Assembly (NCBI GenBank): GCA_032622095.1
Contig: CP136064.1
Coordinates: 176,094,247-176,158,246, forward strand
Source: Siphonodentalium dalli
Taxonomy: Eukaryota; Mollusca; Scaphopoda; Gadilida; Siphonodentaliidae
Direction: 5' to 3'
Length of the DNA stretch: 64,000 nucleotides
Below are positions 35,633-48,589 of this stretch, piece by piece. Numbering within the stretch: position 1 is the first letter of the stretch; every line of letters begins with the position of its first letter. The notes under the pieces were generated by a model. That model had not been told where the DNA came from and searched no databases. It saw nothing but the letters and a program-made list of their open reading frames with translations. A program made the position numbers and the translations under genes.

Positions 35633-37823
35633 CGCTAAACCCACCGAAAAGCAGACGACCAAGCAAGAAGGCATATAGTGTACCTCCAATCGCCACGGAA
35701 CGGAGAAATGAGCGTTTTGTGCAGGAACTGCCAAAGCACAATTGGTTGGAGAAAAAAATTCGAGAGCTTGAGAAACAGAATACCCCTGTTTCAGGGAATT
35801 CAAAATGCAACTCTCCACGCAGTGAACACAGCAGCGAGGCATCAGAAACAGACGTAAAACCACTTCTGGAACGGGTGAAGGCGCACAAGAAACTTCAACA
35901 GAGACTAGGCAGTTCAAATGGCAATCAGTCATCTAATTTGAATGTCAAATGTTATGTTAAAGTAGAGAAGCTGAGTGATGGAGCGAATGATAGTTCTGCT
36001 GAAAATAATCTACAAAGTGCAACTCCCGCTGGTGAAAGAGATCATGGACATGTTACCAGTTACACCTCATCGGGAGAGGATACTAGTCTGCAAATAAAGG
36101 CATGTGAAAACAGTGGAAATGAGAGCCATACTATTATAAATGATGCATGTTCTGAAAATGATTCTATTTCGCATCATTGCAATAAGTTGAATGATGGAGT
36201 CACATGTGAAGGTATTGTTAGCAGTCATAGAGACGATCAGAAAGTCACCAAAGAACATGCAAAAGGAGAGGTACGAGATATCAGTAAAGATGATGAGGAA
36301 AATAAGGAAAGTGTGGAAAATACAGAAAGCACTCAAATTACAGAAAACACGACATCTGATGTGGGTATATCTTATGATAAGGACATTCAAGCGGTGCAAA
36401 ATTATTACGGCGAACACGTGGCTACCGATTTGGGGAAAGGAGAGAAACCAAAATATACTGAAACATCTCGTGAGGCTACTCCGTCCCCTCATTATTTGAT
36501 GGAAATTGATCTTTCTTTGGGTGAGAAAGTTGAAATTTCTACCTCGAGTAATGCTTGTGACGATGAAAATTCACCACCACAAGTTTTGAATGACCTGGCT
36601 CCACATGATGATATATCTGCTTCTGTCACAGACGAATATTCAGACATTGCTCATGGGGTTCGACAATGTGACAGCACATCTATAGCTACCGAAGAACAGC
36701 AGATGGATGTTAACATCGATGGCGTGATTGATGAACAGACAGAAGACTTACATGAAGAGGTCATTGAGGAGTCAGACGTTTTTGATTTAGTTATTGAGGA
36801 TGGGCACATACTGGAAGAGTGTTTGATTTCAAATCAGAATGATATACCAGCAGATGGAAGTTCCCCGCGAACAGTTTTGGATGATGTTACCCCATCAGAT
36901 GACTCGCGATTGGCTGGTCCACAAGCAGGAGATTGCGAAGCCTCTAAAGGTGATGGTATACAGGAGCAATCAACAGAAAAAGTGGAAAGAGTTACGGATG
37001 ACAGACAGAGCAAGATAGCAAAAATGCAGGATTGTGATTCCATTGTCACGCAGACCAATAATACAAAAAGGTCTTTGCCGTCTCAATCATCTGTAGAGTC
37101 CATTTACTCCAAAACTGCCGATGAAGAGATCATTATCAGCATTCCAGAGGGCGGGGAATTAACCATTATCGAACAATCTGGTAGCAGTTATTGTCCGGAG
37201 TTCAGAGTTGAGAAAAGTAACCCCGATGTGGATCATGAAGTAGCTGAAGACATATGTACTTTAGCTGGTACTGAGAGCGAAAGTGATAAAAATTATAAGA
37301 AAACAGATAACCAGGTGGGTGATGTCAACAATATGGAAGAATCACATCAGACTATGAACGATCAGGAAGAAACGTGTTCATCTAACGGATGCCTTGCAGA
37401 GTCATATTGTATAAGTGAGGACCTCCGTGATCATTCTCATCCTCCTCGTGACAGTTACGAGCAGCAGGAGGATCACGAAATTATTGCAAATGCTGCCGAC
37501 AAAACATCAGGTGACGAGACTCGTTTGGACAACAACATCAATGAATCAACTAATAATAGTGTTATAGATCCTGCATGTGCAGCGCGTGAGCTGCAGGCAG
37601 AGAATGAAATTGCAGCTCCGTCGGCAGATAGCCAACTAAATGACAGTAATGGTGCACTTGAGAAATGCAACACTGATGACGGAGACTTGATGAATTCCGA
37701 TGCTGCGACACTCGAGACTACATGTGGGGGAGAGGACACAAATCCAAATCCCGCTTCAATCAAGGACCACTCATCTGGGAAACCGATGGAGAATAACGGA
37801 CAAGAATCCGTCGTGATATCTCC
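35615..37823 (+). CDS. Large internal exon of MYND-finger nuclear protein gene (acidic, Ser-rich region)
   Basis: A 735-codon open stretch between a TTTCAG acceptor (last base 35614) and a GTAAGT donor at 37824. It enters needing two bases to finish a codon and leaves with two bases over. The product starts with a basic Pro/Lys/Arg stretch (PKSRRPSKKAYS) and a short charged helix (NWLEKKIRELEKQ). About 600 residues of low-complexity sequence rich in Glu, Asp, Ser and Asn follow, with no recognisable globular domain. Hydrophobic-acidic patches such as VFDLVIEDG (near 36777) and EEIIISIPEGGE (near 37127) could be extra SUMO-interacting segments. The exon joins in phase to 48622. No upstream exon could be identified, so the start codon probably lies outside the window. 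Exon call is firm from length, codon-like composition and splice phases; function is inferred only from the whole gene. Confidence 0.88.
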
Positions 37824-38650
37824 GTAAGTATAGCTTTCTGTTTTCAAACATTGATAAAAAGTATTCAAATTAAATTTTCAGAAGGCATGTTCTATGGGCA
37901 GAAAATCAATAGTGTTGGTGAGGAGAAATTACCTCATTTATCTAAGATTAGGGACTGCACCATGCACTGCATTTGCAGCTGTGATATTATGCCCCGCGCC
38001 ACAGTCGTAATTGTGAATCATGCAGAAACATTTGCAGCAAAAAAAAAACTTCTGCAGTGAGTTCTATATAGGAGTGGAATAATGGATCGAGCGTTTTCAA
38101 TTTTAACCAATTAAGACCTGCTGTTCGTGCATGGAAACTGTTGAGACATTTACATATCCCTTGCATTTGTCCATGATATGGTTAGTAATGGAATTTCTAA
38201 ATCTAAATATTTTCTCCTTGATACCATGTTCTGCAAATATAGTTTGATATTCAGTATTGATTTGCTTAAATAATGTTCCGTCAGCAGAAAAGTCTTCTTT
38301 ATAAATAAATCCCTAAATTCAAGAAAATTGGCTCAAAGTATAAATAGTCATGAATAACACAGAAGGATTTGGTGTCTAATCTGGATTGCAGTATTTGTTC
38401 TTTAAATCTCTGTCATGCTACTGAGTGTAGCAGTTATGTGTTTCTTAAAAATGTCGGACAAAATTGTGAACTGCAAGCTGCATTTTCATATGGATGAACT
38501 TCTAAAGGAAAGACACTCCTGCTGTGCTCTTCATACAGAACTAGTATGACGGACCTAGCGTTTCCACTTCTGGAGTTTTCTGATAAGTTTGAGTGAGTAA
38601 TTCATTTTGATACATATGGTTTCATTTTTATTTTACAGGATCTTGGCACT

Positions 38651-38897
38651 TTCTATACTAAATACTCATCGACGAGTAGTTCCCTTAGGAAATATTCAGG
38701 TGATAAGTTCAACTAAACGATCATTTATCTGAACATTTCCGACAACTGAATATGAATCCTTCTGCTTGCGTATTATATGTTTTTCTGTCTGTCGTTTTTT
38801 TATATATCCTGAACACCCTTCCAAATTAATAATAGGCCGTTCAAATAAACACTGTTATAACTGGGTTGGAGAATCCATTCATTATAGAAAGGATTAA
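38651..38897. mobile_element. ACTACTCGTCAATGAG-family element in first intron
   Basis: CTTTCTATACTAAATACTCA ... TTATAGAAAGGATTAA, with GAGTAGTTCCCTTAGGAAAT and ATTAATAATAGGCCGTTC. Confidence 0.72.
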
Positions 38898-39011
38898 CTT
38901 AAAGTCATATGTAGTGTACTGATAAATTTTACAGGAGTTTCGTATTACAAGTATGAAGAATAGTCCAAACAAACTCAAACAGGACAAATAGTTTCCTTTA
39001 GGGCTTTACTC

Positions 39012-39830
39012 GGTGAACACAGCACCAATCAAAATGTTCAAAATAGTAAGCGTTAAAAACATGGGCCTTAATCACTGACTTTGTACATTACTGAAGTTTT
39101 GAATTAATTAAATGTAACCAATATTAGCTGCTGGTGGCATTTGGACAAAAATAACACTACTTCACTTCAAATATTGGAATTTCAAGAATATGCCAAGTAT
39201 CGTTTTCATTAGTCAAGAATGGACTTCATTATTGTGACCGATTCTTCATACTTTTTTCACTGATATTGAAAATTTGAAATTGTGAACACTATACTATGTC
39301 TGACAATACTATATATAATTTGAAATGAAGATGCAGATGAGGAAAAAATATTATATTCCTCATCAGGTTTCAATCCATTGAATTTTTATAGTATTTTTGA
39401 ATTTATAATAATGGAGAAAGTTCAATTGAGCACAAGCAAGTCACATAATTTTTGTTTAGGTCTTTTTATGTTATCAACCGAAATGTTCAAAATAGTAAGT
39501 TTAGAAAAAGGGGCTTCCTTTTTGGGATTATAATAAATAATATCCCATTGGAAAATATAATTTTTTTTAGAAAAATTACCATTCTCTGTAATTGTAATTA
39601 TTTTATTCAAGGAAATTATAATAAATTACTGATGTTTTACAATATTGAAGATCTGAATTCAATAAATGTAACCAATATTAGCTACTGCTGACATTTGGAT
39701 AAAAATAAAAATCATTCACTTCAAACATAAACAGGGAATTTCAAGAATGTCCCAAGTATCATTTCCTATAGACAAGAATGGGCTTAATTTTTGTGACCGA
39801 TTCTTAATGTACTTTAATAATTTTCAGTGA
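39012..39830. repeat. Diverged tandem duplication in first intron
   Basis: Segments about 39012-39250 and 39470-39810 share AAATGTTCAAAATAGTAAG, AAATGTAACCAATATTAGCT and TTGTGACCGATTCTT in the same order. Confidence 0.75.
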
Positions 39831-39850
39831 GAAAAAATTATCCCATGTAC

Positions 39851-39910
39851 ATCCCTGTATCAGGGTTTCTGTTAGGGGTTGGAGGAGTGGGACCACTGAA
39901 GCTGCTGGGA
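39851..39910. mobile_element. Isolated hAT-like terminus related to the 14991 element
   Basis: CAGGGTTTCTGTTAGGGGTT followed by a GGAGGAGTGGGACC tract matches the right end of the 14991-15801 element in reverse complement. I saw no opposite end, so it is probably truncated. Confidence 0.45.
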
Positions 39911-40229
39911 AGATCTCAGTCCTTGCAGCCAACTGCAAAAATAGATCTTGTATTGGCAAATCAGCCCATAACCTACGATCAAATTTTTAACATATATATT
40001 ATTAATAAGTAGAATATATAAGTAGATTCATTCAAGGAATCACGTTTAACTTTCTTTTTATTTTTGACAAACTGAAAGGTTTAAATTATCAGTTCATATT
40101 GGGATAGTATCGAAGCAGCATGCTTTTTTTTATGTAATAAGACAGAATCAAACACGTGGCTTTTAACAATTTATATTTTGATATCTTTCAAAATAAGGCA
40201 ATAATTATTGATTTGTGTCTCTTTGAAAA

Positions 40230-40760
40230 GATTTTATTCACATTTGTGATATGGGTCTGCTGCAACAATATCCCAAACGAGTTCAAAAACCAGGTTTGTC
40301 CAATATTTCATATGAGAGTTATGTGACTTAGTTCGTCTATTTTTAGCGATTTTGATCATTCGCGACCCTTTAGCGTGATAACTCAAACAAACTTTGACCA
40401 ATTTCAACGATATCTGGTATGAGTCTAGAATCACCTCTAGATGGGAGCTTTATCGAATTTGAAAAACATCTTGGATTTTACTCTTTGCATCACTAAATAA
40501 TTTAGCACACTCTGCAGAGCATATCCCTCATCTGATCCTCACCAAACTTCATATGAATCCTCGAGGTGACCTCTAGATGGGTGCTTACCATTTTTTCCGA
40601 AATCTGTTAAAAAACATGGCTGCCAGTGGCCATTTTGGATTTTACTCTTTCTATGACTAAATCATTTAGCAACATTTCTCATACAATCGTCGCCAAACTT
40701 CTTATGGATCTCCGGGGGTGACCTCTAGTTTTTGTTTACTTGAGTTATGGCCCTTAGTTC
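40230..40760. repeat. Diverged tandem units, first intron
   Basis: GACCTCTAGATGGG-, TTGGATTTTACTCTTT- and ATTTAGCA-type blocks recur near 40430, 40560 and 40640. A related block lies at 55195-55385 (TCTAGATGGGAGCTATC). Confidence 0.5.
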
Positions 40761-41096
40761 TGTGATATCGTTCTTTAGTTCATCGGTTATAGATTCTCGG
40801 TTGAACAGATTCATTCTTATGGGCCAAAAAGCTTGACCTAAGCCATCTCTGATGCGCAACCATTGTTTTTCCATAAAATGGTCCACTTGTGGTTTAACGT
40901 TGGCTCACAATCCAGGACATGAAGTTTTTAATACCATGCCCTTGCCTGCTGTTCCACAGAAATAAGGAAATTACAAAATACTCACTTTATTGTGACTGAA
41001 AAATTATGTGGTGTGGGTATAAGAGAAAAAAAGAGAGGATACGCACATACTACAGGTTCTGTAAATTTATTTTTACCAGAGTTAAAGATGCATATC

Positions 41097-41290
41097 CGAA
41101 TTAACGTTCCTAAATTACTATTTCTTTGGCTTCGGGTTTAAAAAATATTTCATTCGAGTCGAGGAACCCACCAGTCAAAGCTCAGAGTGATCAGATATCA
41201 GTTTTTGAGGTTTGTTATTTCTCGAGATGTGTAATTATTTGTGGCCCAGAAAAACATTGTCAAACGGACTGTCTCAGACAAAATTGCAGA
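41097..41290. repeat. Dispersed repeat, partner at 26820-27030
   Basis: Same-orientation partner. The following part (41400-41480) also matches 51186-51275 (AGTGGTTAGCATTATT, TAACTAAAG[T/C]GTATTTT). Confidence 0.68.
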
Positions 41291-41780
41291 TGAAAATCAA
41301 GTGGTAATACAACCAAATTTTGTGATACTCAAGTGATAAAACAGCCATATTTCTTTGAACAAAATGTTGATAAATAACATGTTTTGTGAAATTTGACACC
41401 ATAGTTGATAGTGGTTAGCATTATTGTGTTACAATTAATTGATTCTGATAACTAAAGTGTATTTTGAAGAAATGTTGTTGTTGTTGTATCTTGATGATAT
41501 GGGGACCGTCTGATCGGATTCAGTACCTTTAAGGCCATTGTTGGACTACACAATTCTGATAGTGGGATTACTACTAGACCTGTATCAAACGAAGGATACT
41601 AACATCCAGTGCCTTCATCCATGTAGATTTCTGTCAGAGTTAGTGGCCCTGTATGGACTTTGAATATAGCACATATTTTCCACCTGTTAAACTTTTTTAG
41701 TATTCTTACTCAAGTACTGACAGTTGGATTTGAATATCTCTTTGTATAGTGAGAGACAAATCTGAGTAAAGAATACTGGC

Positions 41781-42929
41781 CCCATATGAGGGTGATGACC
41801 CCCCTCCCCCTGGAATCTGGCATCCGGCTTAAAACTGACACCGGCATCCGGAATACTCCATAACAGAGACGGCATCCGGAATACTCTTTTCACTAAATTT
41901 ATTGAAAAAGAGAGTAATGAAGCAAAAGTTGACATGATGCATTGGAATTAGTCTGTTTATTGGCTATAGTAGGCTAGTTATTTGGTTTAGCAGCTTGACT
42001 GAAAGATTAAATGTTTGTACTGAAGTTATAATCTGATAACACATACATGATCACATTGGTATAGAATGATGTTGCAACATGCACTGGAGTACATTTGCAA
42101 ACCTGTTTGAATATTTTTGTGTATAAACAAACCATTGAATTTTTGATCACGTGACACCAGTTACTCATTCCTTATTGAAAACATTCTGGTCCGATTTCAC
42201 GGAATACACGGCACTGTATACATATATAGTGTGCCGTTGGCGAATAATTAAGATACCTCCCAAAACATTTACAACCAACACACTGGGTTTCCATACCCTC
42301 CGACCCAAAATGGAAAAATGCCCGATATAATCTTTCTGGTCCGATTTGCACGGAATAAACACATTGCATGGTGGCTGTTGACGATTAATTAAGATTCCAC
42401 TCAAAATATTTACCACAAAACCGACTGGCACTGGGTTTCCATACGTACCCTGCGACCGAAAATGGCAAAATGGCCTAAACGCCTTTTTGGATGGTCCAAT
42501 TTTCACGGATTAAACGGTAGGGTGCATGGCCGTTGGCCATATAATTTAGATTCAACCAAAACAAAACAATTACCACCTAACTCACTGGGGTTCAATACCC
42601 TACGAATCATGTAATAATGTCCCTATTAGAATTTGCGTATTGTCGGTGGGGGGGAGGGGCACCATATGTACCACGGTTCAGGATATCGCAGAAAGAGCAA
42701 ATACCCAACTGGATTATAACCCTTCCATTCACGGAAGTAGTAGTTCATGCGTGATAAGCGTTGATTGATCTTGACTCGATTCAGCACAAGTTTCGCGATT
42801 GTTCTAAAGTGTGCTTGAACGCAAACAAGATTTTAGTGCTCATTCTACGTTTAGCTTCCGGAATACGCCATAACAGACCCCGAATCCGGCGTCCGAAAAG
42901 GGGGGTCGGGTCGTCAACCTCCCATATGA
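41781..42929. mobile_element. 1.15 kb inverted-repeat element with internal 150-bp tandem units
   Basis: The left CATATGAGGGTGATGACCCC ... CATCCGGAATACTCCATAAC pairs with the right GGAATACGCCATAACAGACC ... GTCGTCAACCTCCCATATG in reverse complement. The interior carries a three-unit tandem repeat (42184 to about 42615). No transposase. Confidence 0.65.
42184..42615. repeat. About 150-bp diverged tandem repeat, three units
   Basis: GGTCC[G/A]ATTT at 42188, 42338 and 42493. Each unit continues CACGGAxTA[A/C]AC, then CCGTTGGC- or TGTTGACGA-type blocks, then ATTxAGAT, and finally CACTGGGTTTCCATACC-like sequence. Confidence 0.78.
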
Positions 42930-43745
42930 TTCATATCTTTTCACTTGACTTACGAAATTAATATGCAGAAATAGAATGACAATAAAACAGAATAAAATAA
43001 GAATTTTTTTCTTATTATTATTGTTGATAACCCTGCAGATTTATCAAAATCTCTTCAGATTTCGCATCTTGAAACCTTAATTTTGTAATTAGGACTGTCA
43101 CAGTTGATGGTTTTACAAACTTTTATGATTTTTCACATTTATCCACTGCGAAGAACTTATGTCGCTTTAAACCTGTAGTAATGTAACAAAACAATCACTT
43201 TCAAACATGCAACCACAAATGTTGTTTATTCTCATGTAAAATCCATGCATGTGACAGCACCTGATATGAATCTAAAGCCCTAGAATATTGGAAACAAATA
43301 TTTAAATTGCTATCTGAGAATGGATTTCAATGCAAATTGGAATTGAATTCCTTTATATAGCTAAAGGTTCCCCTTACTCGTATAGATTGGAAATAATTGA
43401 GTAAGTCCTTGGTTTTGAATTCTTCTGATTTGAATTTAATCAGGGATGTGCACACATGTGCATTTTATTGATTTGAAATGCAGAGTGAAATAGCTTTACC
43501 GAGTGCAGCTGAATGCATTATTATAACAAATATTTAAAATTAATGCCTCCCTCATGGGTTACCCCACTGCATTGCTCAATGAGCATTCCAATCTGTCATA
43601 CAAATGCCTGTAAGTGATTTCTCGGCAGCTTGAATACTAATTTCGACATTTTCTTTTGTCCCTTCTCTTCTATGTTAAATCAATAGGCAGGCAATCAAGC
43701 TCTGAAACCATCATGAATAACTTTGATACCCAGGCTTTTGCCTCA

Positions 43746-44031
43746 TACTGTAATGCTCTAAATAATCGACTCCTTAACCACAGCAGAATTATGGGTAACT
43801 TTTCAGGATTTAGTCGGAAATATGGCTTGTTGCGATTCATCGGAAAGCTCTCGCCGAGAGCTTTCAGATGAATGGCAACAAGCCATATTTCCGACCAAAT
43901 CCTGAAAAGTTACCCAAAATTCACGAGAGCTTTCCGATGAATGGCAACAAGCCATATTTCCGACTAAATCCTGAAAAGTTACCCATAATTCTGCTGTGGT
44001 TAAGGAGTCGATTATTTAGAGCATTACTGTA
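43746..44031. mobile_element. CAGTAATGCCC palindrome with a duplicated right arm
   Basis: After the central GAGAGCTTTC the right inner arm (GATGAATGGCAACAAGCC to AAAAGTTACCC) occurs twice, 43866-43916 and 43936-43987, giving a three-armed structure of 286 bp. Confidence 0.85.
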
Positions 44032-44387
44032 CACACTGCACTTCTCTGCCCCTTTCAGAGTTGATCTCCGACAATTTCAGACCCAGTAGATTGAATTTCG
44101 ACAACCAAGAATTTAAACCATATGGGGCTTTGGAGCCTCACAATATTCTTAATAGTTCTGTCTTTTGTCACATCCTGCCAGATTCCGTGGTTCAAAAAGG
44201 TCTATATTGAAGTCATAAAAATTACCACTTCAGAGATAAAAAAGGGGCACTTTTTCCTCCATTCATTTTTGCATGAAGATTGCATGCTAGGTTATAAGAA
44301 GGAAAGCATATTTTCAGTGAGCACTATCAAATATTCTGCGTAGGTAATGTTCTTGATATCCATTCTCCGAAATTACAAATGTATGCA

Positions 44388-44838
44388 TTAACCCTTTCAG
44401 TGCCAGGGGCCGATCTTATCGGCCCTAATTTACGGTCTGTAAAATCGGCCCTAAAAAAATAGATTTTTTGGGGTTTAATTTTTTTGGGGTATGCTTAAGC
44501 ATGCTATAGCGAATTTAAAAACAAACTAGATAAAACCTTAGGGGCATGTTATAACTCAAAACTATCACCAAGTATTCATAGTAATAATTTTGATGCCCAT
44601 GAAAAACGGTAAGATTCCCTGGCACTAAACCTACAAAATAAGTCTGTTAAAGAATATAAGAAAAAATTATTAAAATTGTAAAAAATAATAACAAATGATG
44701 AAAAATTGTTAGGCCAATGCATTCTCTTATATATGCGAGGCGACCTATGGTCATGGTCGACTCGCATATATAAGAGAATGCATTGGCACAGGGTATATGG
44801 GTTGATACAAAAATCGGACCTGGCACTGAAAGGGTTAA
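44388..44838. mobile_element. TTAA element with TTAACCCTTTCAGTGCCAGG ends
   Basis: Left TTAACCCTTTCAGTGCCAGG and right CCTGGCACTGAAAGGGTTAA are perfect 20-bp inverted ends. It contains GATCTTATCGGCCC and an AT-rich stretch leading to a copy of the GCCAATGCATTCTC hairpin (44713-44787). Confidence 0.88.
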
Positions 44839-44889
44839 GCGATTTCTTTGTATTTTGAATAATTATATCCACACTTTGTGAAGAGAAAT

Positions 44890-46200
44890 GGTGGGGTATA
44901 CTGATTTGACTTTGTCTGACTGTCCATCCGTCTGGGCTTATATCTCAGCCATGGGTTATCGGATCTGGATGAAGTTTGGTATGGATGTTCGTATTCATGA
45001 CTGCTTTCAAAAGAGGGATTAAGACATTGTTTAAGTTTTCTGCTCTAGAGTTATCCTTTGTTTTTTTCTGTAAATATTGTACGTCCACGCAGATTTCTGT
45101 CATGGTTCAACATTTTTCAATTAAATTTGTTATGGAGGTTCACCGATATGACTGCATGAGGAGCAAATGACATTCACATTTTCCATTCTATGATGTCAGA
45201 AGATTTTAACAAATGTTACTGATATTTTGCTGAAATTGTCATTTATGAGTAATAAATTTCCATGCTTTTATTGTAGTTCCTGTTAGTCCCCGTTTCCAAA
45301 GTTTGGATATGCCTTAGTTTTGATTTTGTTACAAAAGATTGTTTCCAGTCTTCTTAATTTATTTACATCTTTTGTCACAACTTTGGTAACCACAGACGAT
45401 GATTATTTATCTGAGTATCATGCCAGGCTGGACTGCTTTGTGTATTTATTATGCCCCTGAACCCCTTTAGGAGGCCGAGGGCTCTATTCGTCTGTCCAAA
45501 CAGACCAAAAAACAAAAACTGGAGTACAACAACTGATCGTCTGTCCCATGTATGTAATGTGTGAGTGGAGTGGGGTCATAAGTTTCTACACACATTGGAG
45601 ATATTTCTCAGTGAATTGTTTTTGGTCTCCTGGCTGTCTGTCCATTCATATTTTGTTACTGGATGATAACTTTAGTTCTAGTGAACTAAATGGAATGAAA
45701 TTTTGTATGTATAGGTTCACTACCACAAAATACAGGTCAAGTTCAATTTAGGGATCCGGCCAACCATTTTTACCAGAGTTACGGACACTTTGTTGAAATT
45801 TAGGCTCAATTTTTAAAAATTTGGAATTCCAAGTTAAATATTGGGTTCTGTACACCTGTTTTACTAGATTTTACTACTTTTGTTTTGTTTCGGCTTTGAA
45901 ATTTGTGGGTTTTTTGGTTTCCACATGATAACTTCAGTTAATGTTGACTGAATGGAATGAAATTTGGTAGACAAGTTTGAAACCATAAACTACAGGTCAC
46001 ATTCAGTCTTCGGTTCCATCCACCTATTTTTACTTGTTGATAACTGAAGCTATGGTTGGTTGATCACCACCAAACTTGGTATCTGTCTGAATTGACTCAA
46101 AATACAATCTGCGCTCTAATCTGAGATTTATCCATATATTCTTGATTGGGCTGATTTTTACTTACATTTTACTTATATTTCCAGCTTATAGCCCCATGTT
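44890..46200. repeat. Dispersed GTCCGTC-type repeats in first intron
   Basis: 44890-45180 resembles the 21900-21970 fragment (CATGAC[T/C]GCTTTCAAAAGAGG). 45460-46200 holds three diverged units with GGATGATAACTTxAGTT and ACTACAGGTCA- or AATACAGGTCAAGTTC-like stretches. Confidence 0.55.
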
Positions 46201-47063
46201 ATGGAATCTTTGTGAAATATAATTTGAAGCAAGCCAATGGGCATATTATGTCACCATGTCGGTGATCTTGTTCACAAATAATTAAACTGGTACTACTGTG
46301 ATATGGGCTAGAGGCTGAAATTATGATAACCTCTATTAAAACCAATCTCTCTGAATGGAAAATATGGAATGATATGGTGAAAACATAAATTTTAATACAA
46401 AACATGATCTGCTTGCATGCAGCTGGTAGACGGATTGTTTTGGGACAATATTAGTGATATCAGAATTTATTTGTTGTTTGGGCTTTGAAAACTTGTGTTT
46501 TGTGGCACATGCATTGCTTATTATATGGTATTTTTTTAAACCAGAACCTTCTAAATTTTCCATTAAACTCATTTAAATCACATTAAGATGCATGCTCGCT
46601 CCTCATTTGAAATGCATGTTTGATGAATGGTTTCATATTACAAGCCAACGCATGTCATTAATTACAATCCTGTTCAGATATTCGATAATAACCAAATGTT
46701 AATCATAGTCAATTCTACGGCAAATACATATTACAACCATTTCTGTGAGTTGCAGATGAAACTTGGTGTAACGGAATTATGTTTTGATGAGAATGCTTAA
46801 GTTAACATTTGTATAGTTCATTCCATTGTCAAGAAAGTATGCTTCTGCCATCCAATTCTGCATAAATTTCAGCATGCCCATACCGGTATAAACAATATGT
46901 TATGTCAGAATACTAAACTTACATTTTTACTATGGAACCTTGATTTAAATAGATATAAATGATTTAAGAGCTTCATAATTTTAAAGGGCAAACATGTCAC
47001 AAAATTTAACATCTAAGTTGAAGCTCATTATATGTATAAGTTGAAATAATGTGTCTGACATTT

Positions 47064-47413
47064 GCAAAATGAGGTCCCCAGACGGCGAATTTAGTGATGC
47101 TACCTGGCACACCGGGCTAGCATTACCAAATTTATCCTCTGGGAGCCTCATTTTGCTTAGGCCTCATCTTATGGGAAGTATCTAGAGTCTCAAATTAACA
47201 TTGTTTTAGTTACTTTTTCACTTCTGTTCAGTTCCCTTATCCCCTGATTTGCAGAAGATAAAATGCATTATCGAGGTTTCTAATAGGTGAACAACACCAA
47301 CTTCAACTGGGAACTTCAGTCTGATCCTAAGTCTCCTATAGCAGTTGAGGCCTATAAGCAGAATGAGGTTCCCAGCTGGACTCGGAGGGTGAATTTGTGA
47401 TGCTAGCCTACTG
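47064..47413. repeat. Uninterrupted composite GCAGAATGAGG repeat
   Basis: Palindrome 47064-47156, spacer, and a partial palindrome from 47358. The spacer has GTCTCAAATTAACATTG (TTAA at 47195-47198), the empty counterpart of the 25361 insertion site. Confidence 0.8.
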
Positions 47414-47465
47414 TATCAATACCAAGGCTGTTGTCACACAATGAGTTAATTATGTCAACTCAACA

Positions 47466-47650
47466 ACAGTAATGCCCTAAATAATCGACTCCTTAACCAC
47501 AGCAGAAATTTGGCTTGTTGCCATTCATCGGAAAGCTCTCTCTGAGAGTTTTCCGATGAATGGCAACAAGCCATATTTCCGACTAAATCCTGAAAAATTA
47601 CCCATAATTCTGCTGTGGTTAAGGAGTCGATTATTTAGGGCATTACTGTA
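47466..47650. mobile_element. CAGTAATGCCC palindrome beside the 47651 repeat
   Basis: Left arm has a short deletion (CAGCAGAAATTTGGCTTG); right arm complete to GGGCATTACTGTA. Confidence 0.87.
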
Positions 47651-48060
47651 CAAAGCTGGTTTGAAATGCATGATGATATTTCTGAAGTCAGCAGCCTACA
47701 GGATTAATTGCGGATTCTTGACATCAGTGACCATCAATATGCTACCGACGTCATAAATGCCACTTCTTTAAATATAGTTTACATGTATATATCAATTAAA
47801 GATGGTCTATCACTTCTGAGACAACAAGGACATCATTATTATAAATCCTGATTGCAAGAATACAAATAGCTATTTAGTGTACATAAAATACATTTAAATC
47901 TGAAGATGGGGTATATTATTTGTCTATAAAGGTATAATAAAGCTGTTTGTTTATATTATATTCACAGTTAAATCTCTTAGCGGATCTGCAATTTTCCTGC
48001 TGACAAGATAGAGTTCTCATTGGTATGCTCCGAAGGTTTCCACGTTGCTTCCTGTTTTTA
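47651..48060. repeat. Uninterrupted copy of the dispersed repeat
   Basis: The uninterrupted counterpart, in inverse orientation, of 1186-1368 plus 5192-5406. It lies directly against the palindrome at 47466-47650, as the other copies do, so palindrome plus about 410 bp may form one compound element. Confidence 0.8.
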
Positions 48061-48373
48061 AAATAGCCCCTAAAACTATCCCAAGAATGTCATAATAAAT
48101 TCTGTATAAAATTGATAAATGTCCTCGATTCATATCTATTAGTATTATATTATACCTTGGAAAATTTGCTGGGAAGAGATAGATCAACTTTAATATACAC
48201 AAATGCCTTTATTTTTCCTGTTTATTCACTGTACTGTTTTGAGTTTTAAAATAGAGTATTGCACAATTTAAATATGAGTGTAAAGGTATTTTGTTATCTG
48301 GCCTAAGATGTTGGTGGAATAAAATGAGAACAATCATGTACCTTTCATCTAGAAAATATATTAGAAGGTTACC

Positions 48374-48589
48374 TTAACTCTTTCTATACTAATTGGATTC
48401 TCGTCTATTATTGATTTGGAGCCACGTGCAGGTATTATAAGCAGATAACAGATAATAAAAGGGCAGAAGGAGTCCTATCTATTGAAGGAAATTTTCAGAT
48501 AATAAGTATGGTGTTTGTTGAACTTATTATCTGAACATTTCCTATGGGATAACTACTCGTCAATGAGTGTTTAGTATAGAAAGTGTTAA
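48374..48589. mobile_element. TTAA element, ACTACTCGTCAATGAG family
   Basis: Begins TTAACTCTTTCTATACTAAT and ends TTTAGTATAGAAAGTGTTAA. The centre folds on AGATAATAAG and CTTATTATCTGAACATTTCC. It ends 32 bp upstream of the 48622 exon. Confidence 0.8.

Noticed and set aside
37851-38060. Possible exon after the 37823 donor
   Set aside because: Lies inside the intron, lacks an acceptor in usable phase and is not needed: the exon at 48622 satisfies the phase requirement.
42165-42506. A 113-codon open stretch on the minus strand
   Set aside because: Falls entirely in the 150-bp tandem repeat and its peptide repeats accordingly; no coding evidence.
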